Source of the DNA: Pagrus major
Lineage: Eukaryota; Chordata; Actinopteri; Spariformes; Sparidae
Length of the DNA: 64,000 nucleotides
NCBI RefSeq assembly: GCF_040436345.1
Contig: NC_133219.1
Coordinates: 19,681,458 to 19,745,457, forward strand
Reading direction: 5' to 3'
The translations under genes were made by a program, and so were the position numbers. Under the pieces are notes generated by a model. It ran no database searches. It saw only the letters and a program-made list of their open reading frames with translations, and was not told the origin of the DNA. Shown piece by piece: positions 13,551 through 28,029 of the stretch; the first letter of the stretch is position 1, and each line of letters starts with the position of its first letter.

Positions 13551-13567
13551 CCTTTGATCTTCAAAGC
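13551..13567 (+). promoter_or_regulatory. Paired inverted TCF/LEF motifs upstream of znrf3
   Basis: CCTTTGATCTTCAAAGC contains a perfect SCTTTGATS site (13551-13559) and, on the other strand, an overlapping near match GCTTTGAAG (13567 downwards). The pair lies about 1.8 kb upstream of the znrf3 start codon. The flanks (about 13480-13900) are AT-rich and free of recognisable transposon, which suits an enhancer. That function is inferred from the motif and from the known Wnt-responsiveness of ZNRF3. Confidence 0.45.
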
Positions 13568-16500
13568 AGTTGCTGTCATCAAGACCAGCCTGACAAGCTA
13601 ATCATAGATCATTTCAGGCCTTTTACAAACCTCTGAATGTACAAATGTAATTTGACATAATTTCTATCTGCAGAAAGTCAAATTAGTGGCTGGAAGGAGA
13701 AGTTATAATCATGAGCGAGTTTATGACTCATTGATAAACACCAATTTCATTATCCACTTTTAAAAATATGCGGGGATATCCTGCAGTGCTCTTTTAAACG
13801 AACTGTTGCTCTCATCTACTGCAGAGGAACACAATTATTTCCCAATCATACTCCGTTCAGAATAAAGAGTCCATTGTGAAACGTCCCCGCTGACCAGTTC
13901 CTGGAGAAGATCTTCTGCCTGGTGCCTTTTCTTTCACTGTGTCAGACTGTTCATTATGTGTCTGCAAATAAGCACACTGTCTTGTAAGGACGCTGAAAGA
14001 ATAGATAAGCACACACTATCTTTTCATTCCTACAGCACAAGATGATTTGAATCTTTGTGCAGCTGAACAGTTCATGAAAAGAGCCCACAGTACCATGCAA
14101 GTGATGATGACACTGTATGTGCATTGTTCTGTCGTTAATGTGGGAGACAAGGTGACAGTATCATGTTGGGTACAGTCTCTCAGTTGAATCTGACTTCAAC
14201 ATTTTACAGCAATGCATGGAAAGTGAAAAACACCACTTTGGAGAGGCCTCTTTCCAGTGATCCCACCAAACTGGTCTCTTGCAACGAGAAAAACACTTTA
14301 AGCTCTCAAATGAAGGGTGAAAACATGGTCTCATCTTGCTGTCAGCTGTGTGGCAGTTTGATTATGAAAACCAACTGTGAGGACGTTTTAGGTCAAAGAA
14401 TGCAGCCGCCTCTGGAAGAAAGCGTGATGGTCAACATGTGTTCGGACTCAAAAAAAAAAAAAAAGAAAGAAGAAAAGAAAAAAATGAGGGCGGAAAACAA
14501 TTCAAAGCTGAAACTTAAGAAGTTCTTCAGCGCCTCCAGCATGACAATAATTCACAGATCACATTGGATGTCACTGTTTTATGAATCCTGATCTACTCCA
14601 CATGTCCCGTATCTGCCTTGTGACACTTCTCAGAAATACAGACACATCATGAATAAATACAGAAACTTAAAAGACTTAAAAGACCCAATGCCTCCGAGCT
14701 TAATGATGAAATTAAATTACACTATCAGCTTACTAATGGACCACAAAATGCATTAGGGCAACAAGTTACAGTGATCCAATTACTTACAGAAGGTCTTGCT
14801 CCTCTTTTATTGCAAGTCTGCCCTCTGCTGGTTGCTCAGGTTTTCATTCTGTGAGAGATTTTTAAAGCTGCGGCTCCACTTTTAAAGTTTCCTTTAACTT
14901 ACTTGAATTACATGTTTACTTTCTGGATTATTTAAAGAGACTAAGGTGACTCTCTAGTGACCATTTAGCCCTTTAAAAAGACATATTATGATTTCACAAA
15001 TGTGCCTTATTTTCTCACTCCCCCCCCGGCATATTGTTCTCCCCCTTCATATGTGTGGTTTTGATCCGACAGCAGCTGTGGATCCTCTCCTGACGCTCCA
15101 GCCTCTCTCCACACCAGTGTCTAAACTCAGGCCGCCCTGAGAAGAGTCAGCTGTCCTCTTGTTTAGGCTGAGAGAGTGCTGAGGATGAGGATGACTTAGA
15201 GAGATGACGGTCGGCTCGGCTCTGTGCATAAATGTGCCATCTCTCCCAGCTGACTCTAAATGTCTGTGCATTACTCTTTTTCTAGCTGAATTTGTAAAAT
15301 GTGTTGGCTAATTTACAACATTTCATGCGATTTTAAAACGCCGCACAATAATGAATGCAGTAATTCTGTTTTCATGAGTGTGTAATAGCCTAAAACAATC
15401 GTTGTGTTGTCGTTATGAGCCTTTTATATCTACAAACAGAGCAGCTCCTCTTCTGTGGAGTCCATCGTGTCTCGAAGCAACGTTTCTACAGTAGCCCAGA
15501 ATGGACAAACCAAACACTGGCTCGAGAGAGGGCCTGTTGCATTTTTTTGTGTTTTTAGTGGTTTGAGTCAAAATGATGTAAACAGTCTTTATACTGCAGC
15601 TTCCTGTTAATTTCACCCGTGACCATTTGTTGGTTGGTTGGTTGGTTTGTAAGTGAGATTTAATAAAAACTACCAGACGGATTTCCAGGAAACTTGGATA
15701 GTTGATGGTTCTCGACCGAGAATAGACCCCATTAACTTTTGGTGAGGAATAAAGGGACGGCTCCAGAAATCTTTTCTCACCTCCTTTGATGCAGATTCTT
15801 GGTCTGGTGAGGTTCCATTATGGTTAGGCAGTCATGGGTGGTTTCAAATTTAGATTGATACAAGACTATCAAGTTTGGTATTGGATTAGCCTTGATTGAA
15901 TTAAAAAGGACCGTTGGGCCTTGGCGTAGGTATGAGCTCCTCTCAGTGCCAGTCTAGTTTTTATTTCTTCTTTCTCGACGGTGAGTCAGACGGATCAAGC
16001 AATTTGAAGACGTGAACTTGAGCTCAAGGAAACTGTGATGGACATTTCTCTCTATATTCAAATTTTCCTTTTCAGACCAAACAATTGCACCAATCGAGAC
16101 AATGATTCTCAAATTAATGAATAATAAAAAGTACTGGTTAGCTGCAGCCCTGAACATAGCTGACTCAATTTATTTGTTACATTGAAGCGTCAACATTTAG
16201 TTGATTAGTCAATCGAAAGAAAATTAGTTGCCAACTATTCTTACAATTGATTAATTGTTTAAGTCATTTTTCAAGCAAAAACATTTGCTGGTTTTTTATG
16301 CATGTGTAAAGATTTGCTGCTTTTGTTTGTAACTTCTGATAGTTAACGAAGAGTCTTTGGGTTTTGGACTGTTGGTTGGACAAAATAAGTTTTTTGAAGA
16401 CAATTTTTAAGAGATGAATTCATCTTATATGAGGCGATAGCAAGCAGATGATCTAATGTATAAAATCTAAAGTATATAGACACAATTTTGGTTTTTTTTT

Positions 16501-18235
16501 TGTCATTTTTTAGTGCATATCTTAATTCAATATTTGTTTAATGGCGCCCTTGTTCAGCAAATGTATCTGTTGTTCTGTGAACTATGACCAAGCCCTCACG
16601 TGTCCCTCCAGTTTATTCTTGAGCTACTTCACCCTCTCCAGCCTGTCACTGTGAATAAGAATTTGTCCTTAATTGACTCGCTTGGATAAATGAATAAATA
16701 TGAAATAAACACGAGCTCACGGGTTACTAATAATACCCAAAGGGAACATTTGAATGTGTTTGATTAGTCCTTCAGTGCAGCACTATGTGTACCAACTGGT
16801 CTCCCAGCCTCTGTGAATATCCCCTTTGTTGGCATGGTGCTGACGTTATGTTTTAATGAAGAAAGGAGATGATGAGGAGGGGGAGCATTTACATTCATGG
16901 CTCCCAGAAGAGCGCATCACTGCAGCATATTATTACATAAAGCAATTAGGGGGCCCCACAGCCCCCAAATTATGGGAGATGCTTTCCCCATGATGACACA
17001 GTACGGCGGTGACTATTGACTCCAGCCGGCTCAGGGTACGTTGCATGTTTGCAATGATGTCACTGCACAAACCCCAGTGGGAAACTCTCATGAGATATTC
17101 TGCTATAAATTATAAGTTGAGAGGACAGAGGGGAAAAATACAGCACCGAGGGAGGGATGCTGGAGAGTCCTTTGATAATAATAATAATAATAAAGTGATT
17201 TATGGAGTGCCTTTCCAAACAAATGAGATTTCATGACGATGTGACGTTAAAGTAGCTATAATCAATATTTTTTTCTAATGACAATGTATCAAATAGCGAT
17301 GTGAATGGATTCGCTTGTAGAATTTTATCACTTGAATCAGTAGCTCGCCTCAGCTTTACAAAGCTTTATAGCAGGATTCAGTTTACTGTTTAGCTGTGTG
17401 GTTATAACTTCACTATTTTGGTTGACTATAATGCTCTCATAGTTTCCTGCCACAGCAAAACTGCTGTGTTCAGCATAAAACACCGGATTATTTAGCTGCA
17501 GCCAGATAGCTATTTTCCTCAGGAGTTGGTAGAGACCAAAAACAGAGCTAAAAGAGAGTGAAGAGTTGCCAAATGAACAGCAATACATCTCTAAATGAAT
17601 GACAATGTTGCCCCGACAACTGCTGGATGTGTGAATGAGACACAATTTGCTAAAAAGGTCAGGATATCAACTTTAAAAGTAATAATATGTCAATGTTGTG
17701 TTGACATGTTTCTGCTGCCCCCAAGTGGACAGAAATAGACTATGTAAATTTTGGAAGAAGAAATAACGCAATCTTTTAGAAATTACGAGTTGAATGTGTA
17801 ACCATAATGCAACCCTGCTCAGTTCAATACAGCCAGGGTATTTTCTGCTGCAGCCTTACTTGGTCTGTTACAATCAGTAGCTCGTGATGGCTAGCAAACT
17901 TCATCCAGATGAAGCTGAGTAACTTACATCTATCGGTTTGTTTTCTCTGCTTGTGCTTCTGTGACACAGCAGTTAAGCTTCATAAGTTCTCCTCACCATG
18001 ACGTCTTTAAGGCAACTCAAAGCAACAAAAAAGGTGCTATTGCTATTTTAAATATGTGCAGTTTTGGTGTGGCATAGCAAACTTTAGCGAGGTATTTCTG
18101 TATAGCAGACAGTACTGTGTCAGTTCACTGATATTATGGCTCTTCTTCATACTGCTAAATTGCATGAAACATTATCCCATTTTTGCTATTAATGAATACA
18201 GTGGCTGTTGTACAGAAAAAGTTGCATAGGCTTGC

Positions 18236-18590
18236 TTTAAAGGGGCTCTGTGCAACTTCTGTTGTGCTGGACGATAGTTGATGTCATTAGTTTATGTTAG
18301 CAGAATCCATTTCTAAGTGAACTTTGGCTACTGTTGCTCTCCGCTAGTGGAGCAGAAAGAGGCACTGAGACGAGGCACATCCTTTAGACTGTGGAAAAAT
18401 CAGACTGGAGTCCTTCACAAAGAAATTCCCAGCATCATTAAGCAGCTTAAACAAATTGTCCACAGACTCGTATAGGCAACCAAGAGAGACGGGGAAGGTC
18501 TCGACATGTTACAATCTGCTCACATATGGCCAATAAAAATGTGATTAATACCTGTATATTGCTACAAACTGTTACACAGAGCCCCTTTAA
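18236..18590. mobile_element. C-family MITE (TTAA-flanked)
   Basis: The ends are TTTAAAGGGGCTCTGTGCAA and GTTACACAGAGCCCCTTTAA, inverted relative to each other and bordered by TTAA. The interior is unlike families A and B. No coding capacity. Confidence 0.8.
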
Positions 18591-19415
18591 ATTAGAACAT
18601 TAATTATACTAAATATTTACATTATAATTGAGCCATCTTGTGTGTACATGTGTGTTTATGATGCGAGGAATCTCAAAATAAAAAGCAAGCCATGCTAAAT
18701 GTATAGTTGTATGCTGATCAAAACCATTAGATGTGACAAAAAGCTAGTAAGTGGACCTTGAGTAACATGGTTTTATGGTGTTACAATTCATTATTGATCC
18801 TATTTCTCATACTGCAAAACCATAACGTTTGCAAGTTTTTGTTCAAAGATTTCAAAAGTTTTGGTCAGACAATTATAATTACAGCATCAGCTTGGCAGTG
18901 GACAAACGATAGCATCAATCACCTTCTTCTTTAAAAGTGTTCTCCAATTCTCAAACGGCTCATAACTAAATGTTGCAGGCTTTGAAGTCCTAACTATTCA
19001 GGGGCTGGGCCCTTTACCGGTCGGACCGCCCCCCTCGGATCTGGCTCGAGGGTGAAAGTCGACTTTGAAGTGCAGACTAGACCAGGGGAAGGTATTTCAA
19101 TAGGCCTCTGGTTCAGTCGAGGGGTAAAGTTGCAGCCGTGTGGGGGGAGGGAGAGAAAATGAGCGAGCAAAAGGGGTGAGGGAGAGAAAGAGAGGAGTCT
19201 TTTGAAATGAGGCACCTGTACGTTTGAGGCTTGCAGGAACAGGTATGTTCCCAGGGGTTAGGGGCTTTGGAGAATTCAAAGTCGTTTCAGTCAGCTCCAA
19301 CGCTCATAATCTGTTCTGAGAAGTGAGGAGGATAGGGGGGATATGATGTTAATACACTCACACAGGCGTGAACATGTTCTCAAAGGATTGGATGGATGGA
19401 TGGATGGAATCTGTG

Positions 19416-19448
<33 letters not shown>

Positions 19449-21315
19449 CAGCAGCAGCAAGACAAAAAAACAAAACTGAGGGATTAAAACAAACATACGG
19501 CTCACTTTGCTTTCAACTGTAAAAAAAATAAATCAAAAATATTTCTTACACCTAAGAGCTGTAAAAATAATATGTAGGTCATATTCACAGTAAAAATGGA
19601 AACACAATATGTCACTAAGAGAAAAAAGGAGAGTGGCTAATGTCCTCATCAGTGATCAAAGAGTAAAAGAGTCAGCGAGGTTTGCCTCATGGCGACATGA
19701 CAGGAAAGTGGATGAGGAAACAAGACTGGAAACAGGAGATAGATGACGACCCCTCAGGACAGTGTGTGTGTGTGCGTGTGTGTGTATTCACAATAGCGAG
19801 TCTGTTTTCTGGTTTGTTAACTTCTACTTCACCGTCTGAACTGTTGAAGCTGCATTGGGCAAGATTTTTTTATCTAAATATTCATATATGAGCATAAATG
19901 AAGGAGCCCTCTGTCAATAAATTAAAAACAGTAGATGAAACCAAAACCAGGCACAGTGTATACAAAATTCGTGAAGGGGGCTATAGCATGTTGCAGTTGT
20001 TGTTGGTGACAGATTCACTGAATAAAAAGCTGCACAGATGGACAACAAGCTGGCCTTCTTACTGTTTGACTAGTAAGTAATATTAGCTGGCTTGCTAAGT
20101 TATGTGTCTAGATGTTGTTGCGCTTGCTTGTTGTTTGTCTCTGTGTTGTTTTTGATCATAAACAGAGTCAACAGAGGTTTAGCTGGTAGCAGGTTTTAGC
20201 TGAGTGCTATTGTCTCTGGTTCAGTTTAGTCAAAACAACTTTATAAGCTACACAAAAATTCAATTCATGCTTCTTTTTCTTAGTATCAAAGAGTACAGTA
20301 TGTCACATATTACCCAATTAATAATTAAAATATATTTTCTACTGATTTTATTTAATTGCATAAAAACTTATTAAAGATATAAAACTATCAATTTTTTGTG
20401 AGCCTCTCATGTACGATTAAAAGTTTTACTTAGTGTGCTTTTTTTTTTTTACTGGCTGTTAATTCGTTTCTTTTCAATTATTACTTACTACTTACTTATT
20501 AATTTACAAATAACAATATTACTTTGTTTCTTCATTATTTTTTTTTGTCTTACTTTAAACTCTTCCTTGTTTGAAAAATGTACTTTTATAATTTAATAAT
20601 ACCTCTATGTCTGAAAATACCCTTAAAAGCAAGTAAGCAGGGCTGAAATTGCTGAAAACTGCCAAACAAATGATGTCTCTCAACACAAATAAGAAGAAAT
20701 GTATAGGCAACATGGGATATGTTGACAGTGAAGCCCAGTAGGTTTTATCTCCTGCTGCCAAATTACAGAAACCAAAATTTCCCTCTCTCTTTCCCACTAA
20801 TTGTCATTTCCTTCATAATACTTTCACTCACTCTTTCTCATCTTCATCATGTCCTCGGTTGACTCCCCTCACCTTTCTCCCCCATTAACTCCCCCTCTCA
20901 TCGACAGTTCTACACATTCCCTAGCCTCTCATTCGATTGCTTGTGACTGCAGGCACACATCACCACTGTGAGGAGGGAAACAATGTGTCAGAGCACCAAA
21001 TCCTAAACATCTAAATCCCCAAATGAAAAACTGGTCTGCACATCACACATGCTTCTCTTCAAGAAGGGATCTCTGGTTTGCGTGAGAGGACATGCTGACC
21101 TAGTACAACAATTTGCCACATATGCCACCCAGTGGTTGGGTGGCAGTAGAGATGTAAGGACGGGGGGGTTGAAGTGAAGGATGACTGGAGAACCGGTCGG
21201 GCAAAATGTGAAACGTGGTTCACCATGACTGAAAACAGATAATCTTCCCTCCCGGGTCCCTTCAATGTCTGGGAGATTTATGTTGTTTTCGGCTGATTTT
21301 GTGGCAATGAGTGCG

Positions 21316-21384
21316 CTCACACACATGCTCATAGACTCACACACATGCTCATAGACTCACACACATGCTCACAGACTCACACAC
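21316..21384. repeat. Minisatellite, three units of about 22 bp
   Basis: The unit CACACACATGCTCATAGACT occurs three times with small changes. Confidence 0.85.
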
Positions 21385-22828
21385 ATTCACTCACAACAGC
21401 ATAGGATCCAGTTAAAGGAGACATCAAAGGGACTTCAGTTCAAACTTGGCTTGTAGACACAAATTCAATTTCCCCTGGGAATCAGATCTTTGTAATAAGC
21501 ACCCGCTCATTGAATTATACTTAACTGTGATTTTGACCTGAGACGCGGGCCAAAACTCTGACGTACTGCAAGACAAAGACTTGTTTTCATTCTTAAGCCC
21601 ATAAACAGCAATAGTTTTGATTCAGTTTAATTCATCCTTGAATTTGGAATCAGCATTTAACAAATTCATAATTCTCAACTGGATTTGGCCGCCTGACGTG
21701 AGAGTCAACATGGCTGGACACCGAACTGCGACTGAACAGAGCATCCAGGACCAACTGAGGTCTCGGGCCAGGGCTAGCTGGTTAGCATGCTAACTTTAGG
21801 AGACATCTCCGAAACGCAATGCATAAACACCTTTGACCTAACATCAACACTGTTGTTTCTCCACCAAGATTTATAATGTTAGTCCTTTTTGCACGATTTA
21901 AACTACGGTGCAGGCCATATCCTACAAGTTGATCCTTTAATAACTGTAATATGATGGTGAAACAAAATAAACTGTGTTTTAGTGACGTAACACCACACTA
22001 CTGAGCAGTGTCTTACCTCAGGCTGTGAGACCCCTCACAGTCATCCTCAGTACTCTGCTCTAAAAAATAGATTTAATTTATGACCTATCCGACTTCCGAA
22101 GTGGGAATCCAACCCGGCGATAGGCATCAAGAATAACTGATACAGAAATAGCCAATCTTCTCGTTGATGGTCTTGTTTGCTTACGTGGGTCATAGAGAGG
22201 CATCTGTATTAAATTGAGAATTTTTCATAACCAGTAAAAAACTGTTCCTTGTATGTTTTAAGTCTGTATGTTTTGTGCTGATGTGGGCTGTTTCTCAGAA
22301 GCAGTTTAATATGAAATATATATTTGTGTGGTACTGCTGAAGCTGGTTATTTCAGGCAATAATATGTTTTATTGGTCTTAGAGAAATTGGGTAGATGTTT
22401 TGGGTAAACAAAAGTGAAGCTGTATCGGTTTGATAAACTCAGCTCAGTGAAATATCTCGGAGCCTCACCTTCTTTTAGCATTTCACTTCATTTGAACCTC
22501 ATGAGGAATCATGTGTATTATTACTAAATAAACATCATCTGTCTATGTCCAACTGTAATAATACGTGTAGATTTGGGATGACAGGTTAGATACAGTGGAT
22601 TAACTTGTTGGATGTGGAGATAGTTGTTCTTCGGTTCACCACTGTGAGGCAGAAACAAGCTGCTGATCATGTAACATTTCTCAGTTTCACCTGGTTGAAT
22701 GTGAAATTGACTGATAATGTTGAAATTAGTACGAACTTTTGTGCAATTCTTGACTTTTTTTAGTAGATTTGTTTATTTGTGAACATAAACATAAATTCTA
22801 GATTTCAAACAAGACTATTAGTGCACTA

Positions 22829-23163
22829 TTAAAGGTGCAGTGTAACATTTTGGGGAAGAAGTTTTAATCAATAGAGAAAGATCTTCATCGAGAGAATTTT
22901 ATCCCTAAACAAACTAAATAAACAAACTCTTTGTTTTCATGACTGATTAATCTGAATAAACAAACTGACCTTAAAGGACAACACAATTTCATACTGTTTT
23001 ACTTACTGTTTATATTTGGCGGACCCTGCCACCTTTCTGACTTTAAACAGTGTTCTGGGGACCTTATTTTCCTCTGAGAACAGCTTGTTTGAGTTTGTAT
23101 TATTACCTCATTAATATTGTAAATATTGAATTTCTTCTCCAAAACTACATAGTGCCCCTTTAA
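22829..23163 (-). mobile_element. A-family MITE copy, inverted orientation
   Basis: It runs from TTAAAGGTGCAGTGTAAC to ACTACATAGTGCCCCTTTAA with TTAA on both sides. The core is GACCCTGCCACCTTTCTGAC. Confidence 0.85.
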
Positions 23164-24526
23164 GTTGCTTTAAAAAACAAACAAACAAAAAAAAACACTT
23201 GACAAAGAGCATAAATTACAGCAGAGACACAGCTGATCTCATGGAAAACTTTACATTAAAAAACAGCTCAACTGTTGAAATTGCTGTTACAAACAGCAGA
23301 GGGCAGTAGAACACATGACTTCTGCATGTATCAGACTTCAACCAGACGAAAAGTAGAAGATATGTGCAGGTTTATATATTGTTTTATAGCAAAAACTCTT
23401 GTTGTAGGATGTGTGCACCACACATATCTGAATGTGGCTTGCACTAGAGAAAGAGGAAGTGACAGTCATGTAGAAAGACCTGGGTCATAATGAATAGAAG
23501 ATTATTGTGGGTTTCATCAGTTTTGGTCCGGATGTCTTCTTTCTCTGGGTTGCATCAGATCAGATGTTGCATCATAGTCAAGCCGATCATATCTGTCCAC
23601 GTAAAGACATACCTGCTAAGGTTAAAAAGACAAATATGAAGACTGCTTTGTGCACTTCATTATGCCTTTTCTGTGCCACTGAGAAAAACTCATGAACATT
23701 GTGGAGGTAGACAAATTTGGGTTTCTTCATTTTGTACCATTTTGTACTTACTCTCACTACATAATCAGACCCTAAAGTCAAGAATGACATGAAGTGAGCA
23801 CAGCAGCATCAACAGGTTATTACAAGGCTAAGTGGCTGCTGCACGGTCTTGCCTTTCTGTATCTGAACATTACAGTGTTGTCGCTGGCAAATAGTGTTGT
23901 TGTTGTGATTCTGCCAGTACAGTGAGAGCAAATGTTGTCCGTCAGACAAAAAGAGCGCTATGTCAGCTCTCTGTACAGACAAAGCATGGCTTATCTGGGT
24001 GAACAAAGTGCTTGCAGAGACCCTAAGACAATTACAGAGAGAACGGACAACAAGCACCGTTCCACTGGTTGGATTTTGGTTAATTTATACTGAAAGATGT
24101 ATTTGGTTGTTTATTACCCATGATGTCTCTCAGTTAAAGGTAGAAAATGTCATTTGGTGCAGAAACTGTTTGATGGATGGATTAATTAAAAAAATCGGGA
24201 TGCATCAAAGACAAAGGAGATTTATGCTCTACGAAGAACAGCTGGTGTTTCTATCATCTGTTTTACTGCCCGCTTACACAGATAATGTGCATGCAAAGTG
24301 CTGGATAACTTATCTGTGAATTGGCTCGCACACACATACATGCACTCACACACACTTAAATAGAGAACCAACTGATTGTAGAGTAACTGGTGGACGGATG
24401 TCAAAGAGCAGAGTGACCTGCTGCAGGATCATGGGATGACTCTGCAGCATGTCAACAGTGCTGCTTTTGCAGGGCTGCAGAGGATTTCACACCACAGGCC
24501 GGGGATGCACAGCGGAAAATGCACAT

Positions 24527-24887
24527 TTTAAAGGGGCACTATGTAGTTTTGGAGAAGAAACTCAGAAATGTAATATTTACAATATTGATGAGGTAATAAT
24601 ACAATCTAAGTAATATGTATTTTTGGCATGACTAGATAAACAAGCTGTTCTCGAGGGAAAATAAGGTTCCCCAGAACACTGTTTGAAGCTAGAAAGGTGG
24701 CAGGGCCCGCCAAATATAAACAAAGTAAAACAGGATGTTGCATCAGTTTGTTTATTCAGTTTATTCAGTCGTGAAAACAAGGAGAGCTGGTTTATTTATT
24801 TTGTGTAGGCATAAAAAAAATCAGTCAATAAAGATCTTTCTCTTCTGATGAAAATGTCTTCCCCAAAACTACATAGTGCACCTTTAA
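24527..24887 (+). mobile_element. A-family MITE copy, full length
   Basis: It runs from TTTAAAGGGGCACTATGTAG to CTACATAGTGCACCTTTAAC. TTAA borders both ends, and the core GCTAGAAAGGTGGCAGGGCC is present. This is the clearest complete copy, about 360 bp. Confidence 0.88.
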
Positions 24888-26887
24888 CATTTATAATGAA
24901 ATAAAGAAAATGAGATCGTGATATGAGGGTGAAACACTGGAAAAACAATAACACCAACCAAAAAAAAAAACCCTGAGAAAAAAAAGTGGCAGGGGAAGAT
25001 ATGGAGTTGGAGGGTGTGGGAAGGCTCCAGGCCAAACAAACACCCCAGTGGATCGTGGGTAGGGATGAGGTGTGGGAGGAGGTGTAGGCAAACACATCGG
25101 CCAGTCGCCCCCTGCAGCTGGTTGCTGTCTCAGGGTGTGACCCCACTCACCCCTGTATTGTCCCCCCACCATTTACACCAGTACCCACCCTGGTGAGCGT
25201 ACACTGTTTACCCTGCATGCCATGCCTTCTCTGTAGAAACCAGGCCTTTGCTAAGAAAAACAACCATGGTAGGTTGACAGCATCCTCTAATTAAACACGC
25301 ACAATTGTTTTGTTCTTAATTACAGCATGAGTGCCAGAGCCGAGACGTGCTGCAATCTAATAATATTGTTTGTGTGTAAGGTTATAATTAAGAGAGAATG
25401 CTGTGGAGTGCACTGTATGATATCCAGGCCACGTCGCTGACACCAACTGAAGCTGCCAACACTCAATATCTTATGCCAATATGTAAATATATTTAATTTG
25501 GATGATTTCAAGCCAAAAAACACACATTGTCATGATTCAAGCCAGAACATTTAATACTATTTTATTATTATTTAGTTATAGGTTTTATAAGCTGATTTTA
25601 TGTAACTGTTGGCAGGGAAAACATCAAGCAGTCATATTATTCTGAGATTACGTGATTCATTAAACCGTCAAAAGTCATTTTTAGAAGGTTGTTTGGAGAG
25701 GTAAACATCTTACTCATTGTTGCTTATTATTTTGACAGCTAGTGTACAAAGTCTCTGAGGTTTTAAGGTGAAAAGGTTAATAACCTACATTACATAAAAA
25801 TGATCAAATTAATATGTGGAGTCAATGACAGGAGGGAAATTACTGGCGTAGCGGGAAACCTCCATGTATAAATTCAATAATATTTCATTAAACCAGGCTG
25901 GTCCCATTAAGATTCCTCTTCTAAAGGAGACTTGACTGAGAAACGAGCATCTGGACCAACATAAAGGTTGCAGACAAATGGCATAACACAATGTACTAAG
26001 ACAGAATATTAAGTACGCCCTCATTCCACACAGCAGTTTGAATACCACAGGGTACACTCTTTAATCTGGAAGGCCTGGTTGTGTCTTACATCACAGCTAT
26101 GTCACCATCTGGAAGAAATAAGTGAGATTTATACGCCCTGAGATGTTCTTTCCATGCTTATGGGATTGGTCCATTCTGAATTGTGGTGTCGAGGATCCAC
26201 CCACCTTAATCACAGGCTCCAGCTCTGAGCTCCAGGGAGGATCCCCAATTTGGCACTTGCGAGTGTATCTGTGTTTGAGTGTGTGGGTGTGTGTGTGTAA
26301 GTACTGGTTGAGCCCAGTCTAGCAGGCAGGACGGACTGTACGCAGGGTTAGCTGTGTACACAGCTCCTCTCAGAGCCTGCAGGGAAGATTATCTGAATCC
26401 AGGATGTGAAACCGATGATTTAATGCCGACACACTGCAAATAAAGTTAGTCAGCTCTGTCGTCTCATCTTGCAAAATACCAATTACTCTTAAAATACAGT
26501 AAGCCGGAGCAAACGCTGCAGGCTACTCAGCTACCTCCTTCTAATACAGATCAAATAATGAGGGAATTTATCTGTGTCAATATTTCAAAAAAAGGAGAAT
26601 AAGGCTGATAAGTAAAATTAGTATCAAGAAAATAAACATAGATTAAGAATATTCTATCAAGTGTGCTCAACACAACCGTGCTTATTTACATGAGTATGGT
26701 TTTCATATAGCTACATGATTCTGCTTGAAACTTTACAAAACGAATTGTCAATCAATACCAAACTTCTCAAGCTTATAGAAATTCGTTATGTAAAAGAGAA
26801 AATAAGGATTTATGTAACAATTTTCTAAATACATAGTCTTATTTCACTGTGAATGTCTTCTGAAAATTTCAACATTTCTTCCATATC

Positions 26888-27043
26888 CAAAGGGGCACCA
26901 TGTAGTTTTTGAGAAGAAATTCAAATTCAGAATTATTTATTTTTTCCATAAGTGAATAAACAAGCTGTTCTCAGAGGAAAATAAGGTCCCAAGATCACTG
27001 TTTGAAGCTAGATAGGTGGCAGGGTCCGCCAAATATAAACAAG
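26888..27043 (+). mobile_element. A-family MITE, left half only
   Basis: The left end AAAGGGGCACCATGTAG and the core GCTAGATAGGTGGCAGGGTC are present. The copy breaks off after AAATATAAACAAG, where another repeat (27044 onward) begins. Confidence 0.75.
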
Positions 27044-27300
27044 CCAGTTATCTTAGCTTAGCATAAAGACTGGAAACAAGGGGAAACAGGTAGCCCGGCC
27101 CTGTTATTTAATTTGTACAATATAGAAACGATTTGCCCTTTTATGAGGGGTTTTGTATAACAGCATACAGCGTGTTGATTTGTGATCTTTAGATGTTGTG
27201 TTTAGCTTATTTTGTTATTGATGGACAGAGCCAGGTGAGCTATTTCCCTTTGTTTTCAGTCTCAGAGCTAAGCTGCGCTAGCTGCCATCTGACTCTAAGA
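27044..27300 (-). mobile_element. E-family-like repeat fragment, reverse orientation
   Basis: TTAGCTTAGCATAAAGACTG is the reverse complement of the motif at about 120-150. It directly follows the truncated A element. The rightward limit is approximate. Confidence 0.45.
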
Positions 27301-28029
27301 CGCATAATAAATAACAAAATAGCGTAATTCTATTAGGTTTATGTTTATGTAATCATTTGTCGAACATGTTTCTGATTTGGAACAGTTGTTTTAACTGAAT
27401 AAGGAGTTTCTCAGCAGCTCCAGGACTCTCCTTAAGGCAACACCGTTTCACTGCATGTGTCGTTCAAGGTCTAGCTTAAGTATTCTCAAATGCACTCTGA
27501 GTCTCTGAAACCAGTCAGGCAGCAAAGACCTTTACAGTTGGAGAGTTTCTTGAATCTCTTTGTCTTACATTGTATTCAATGAGCTGTAATTGTTTGTGCT
27601 TACATTGTGTTGTTACACCCATGTAAGCACATCATGTATTAAGAGGATTTTCATTAAGTACTTACAGAGTCTTAGATTGTGGTTTCAACACTCTGTTCTG
27701 TGGGTTACTACAGTGGCATGAGGGACATTTTACAATGAAATGCTGTGAAGCACTGGACTGAACACATGATTCGGTTTTCAAATGTATAGTATTTGCAGAA
27801 CAAAAGCAATCATTTGACTGTTAACTACCACCCTGCACATTTTCTTACAGTTTGAATGTTGACAGATCGCCACAGGCTATGGACTCAGAGCAGAATGTAG
27901 TAATACTGAAGAATGACACACAAAAGGAAAAATCCCCCTGGGTACGTGGTAGAAAGTTTTGAATTCTCTAGAGGTGTTACACTTTTGTCCCACTCTGGGT
28001 TTTTGCAAAACAGATATATTATATAACAA

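Noticed and set aside
14163..14591. 142-codon plus-strand frame beginning MLGTVSQLNL
   Set aside because: Long for the region, but the lysine run comes from an A tract, no family is recognised and no splice context is visible. Probably chance.
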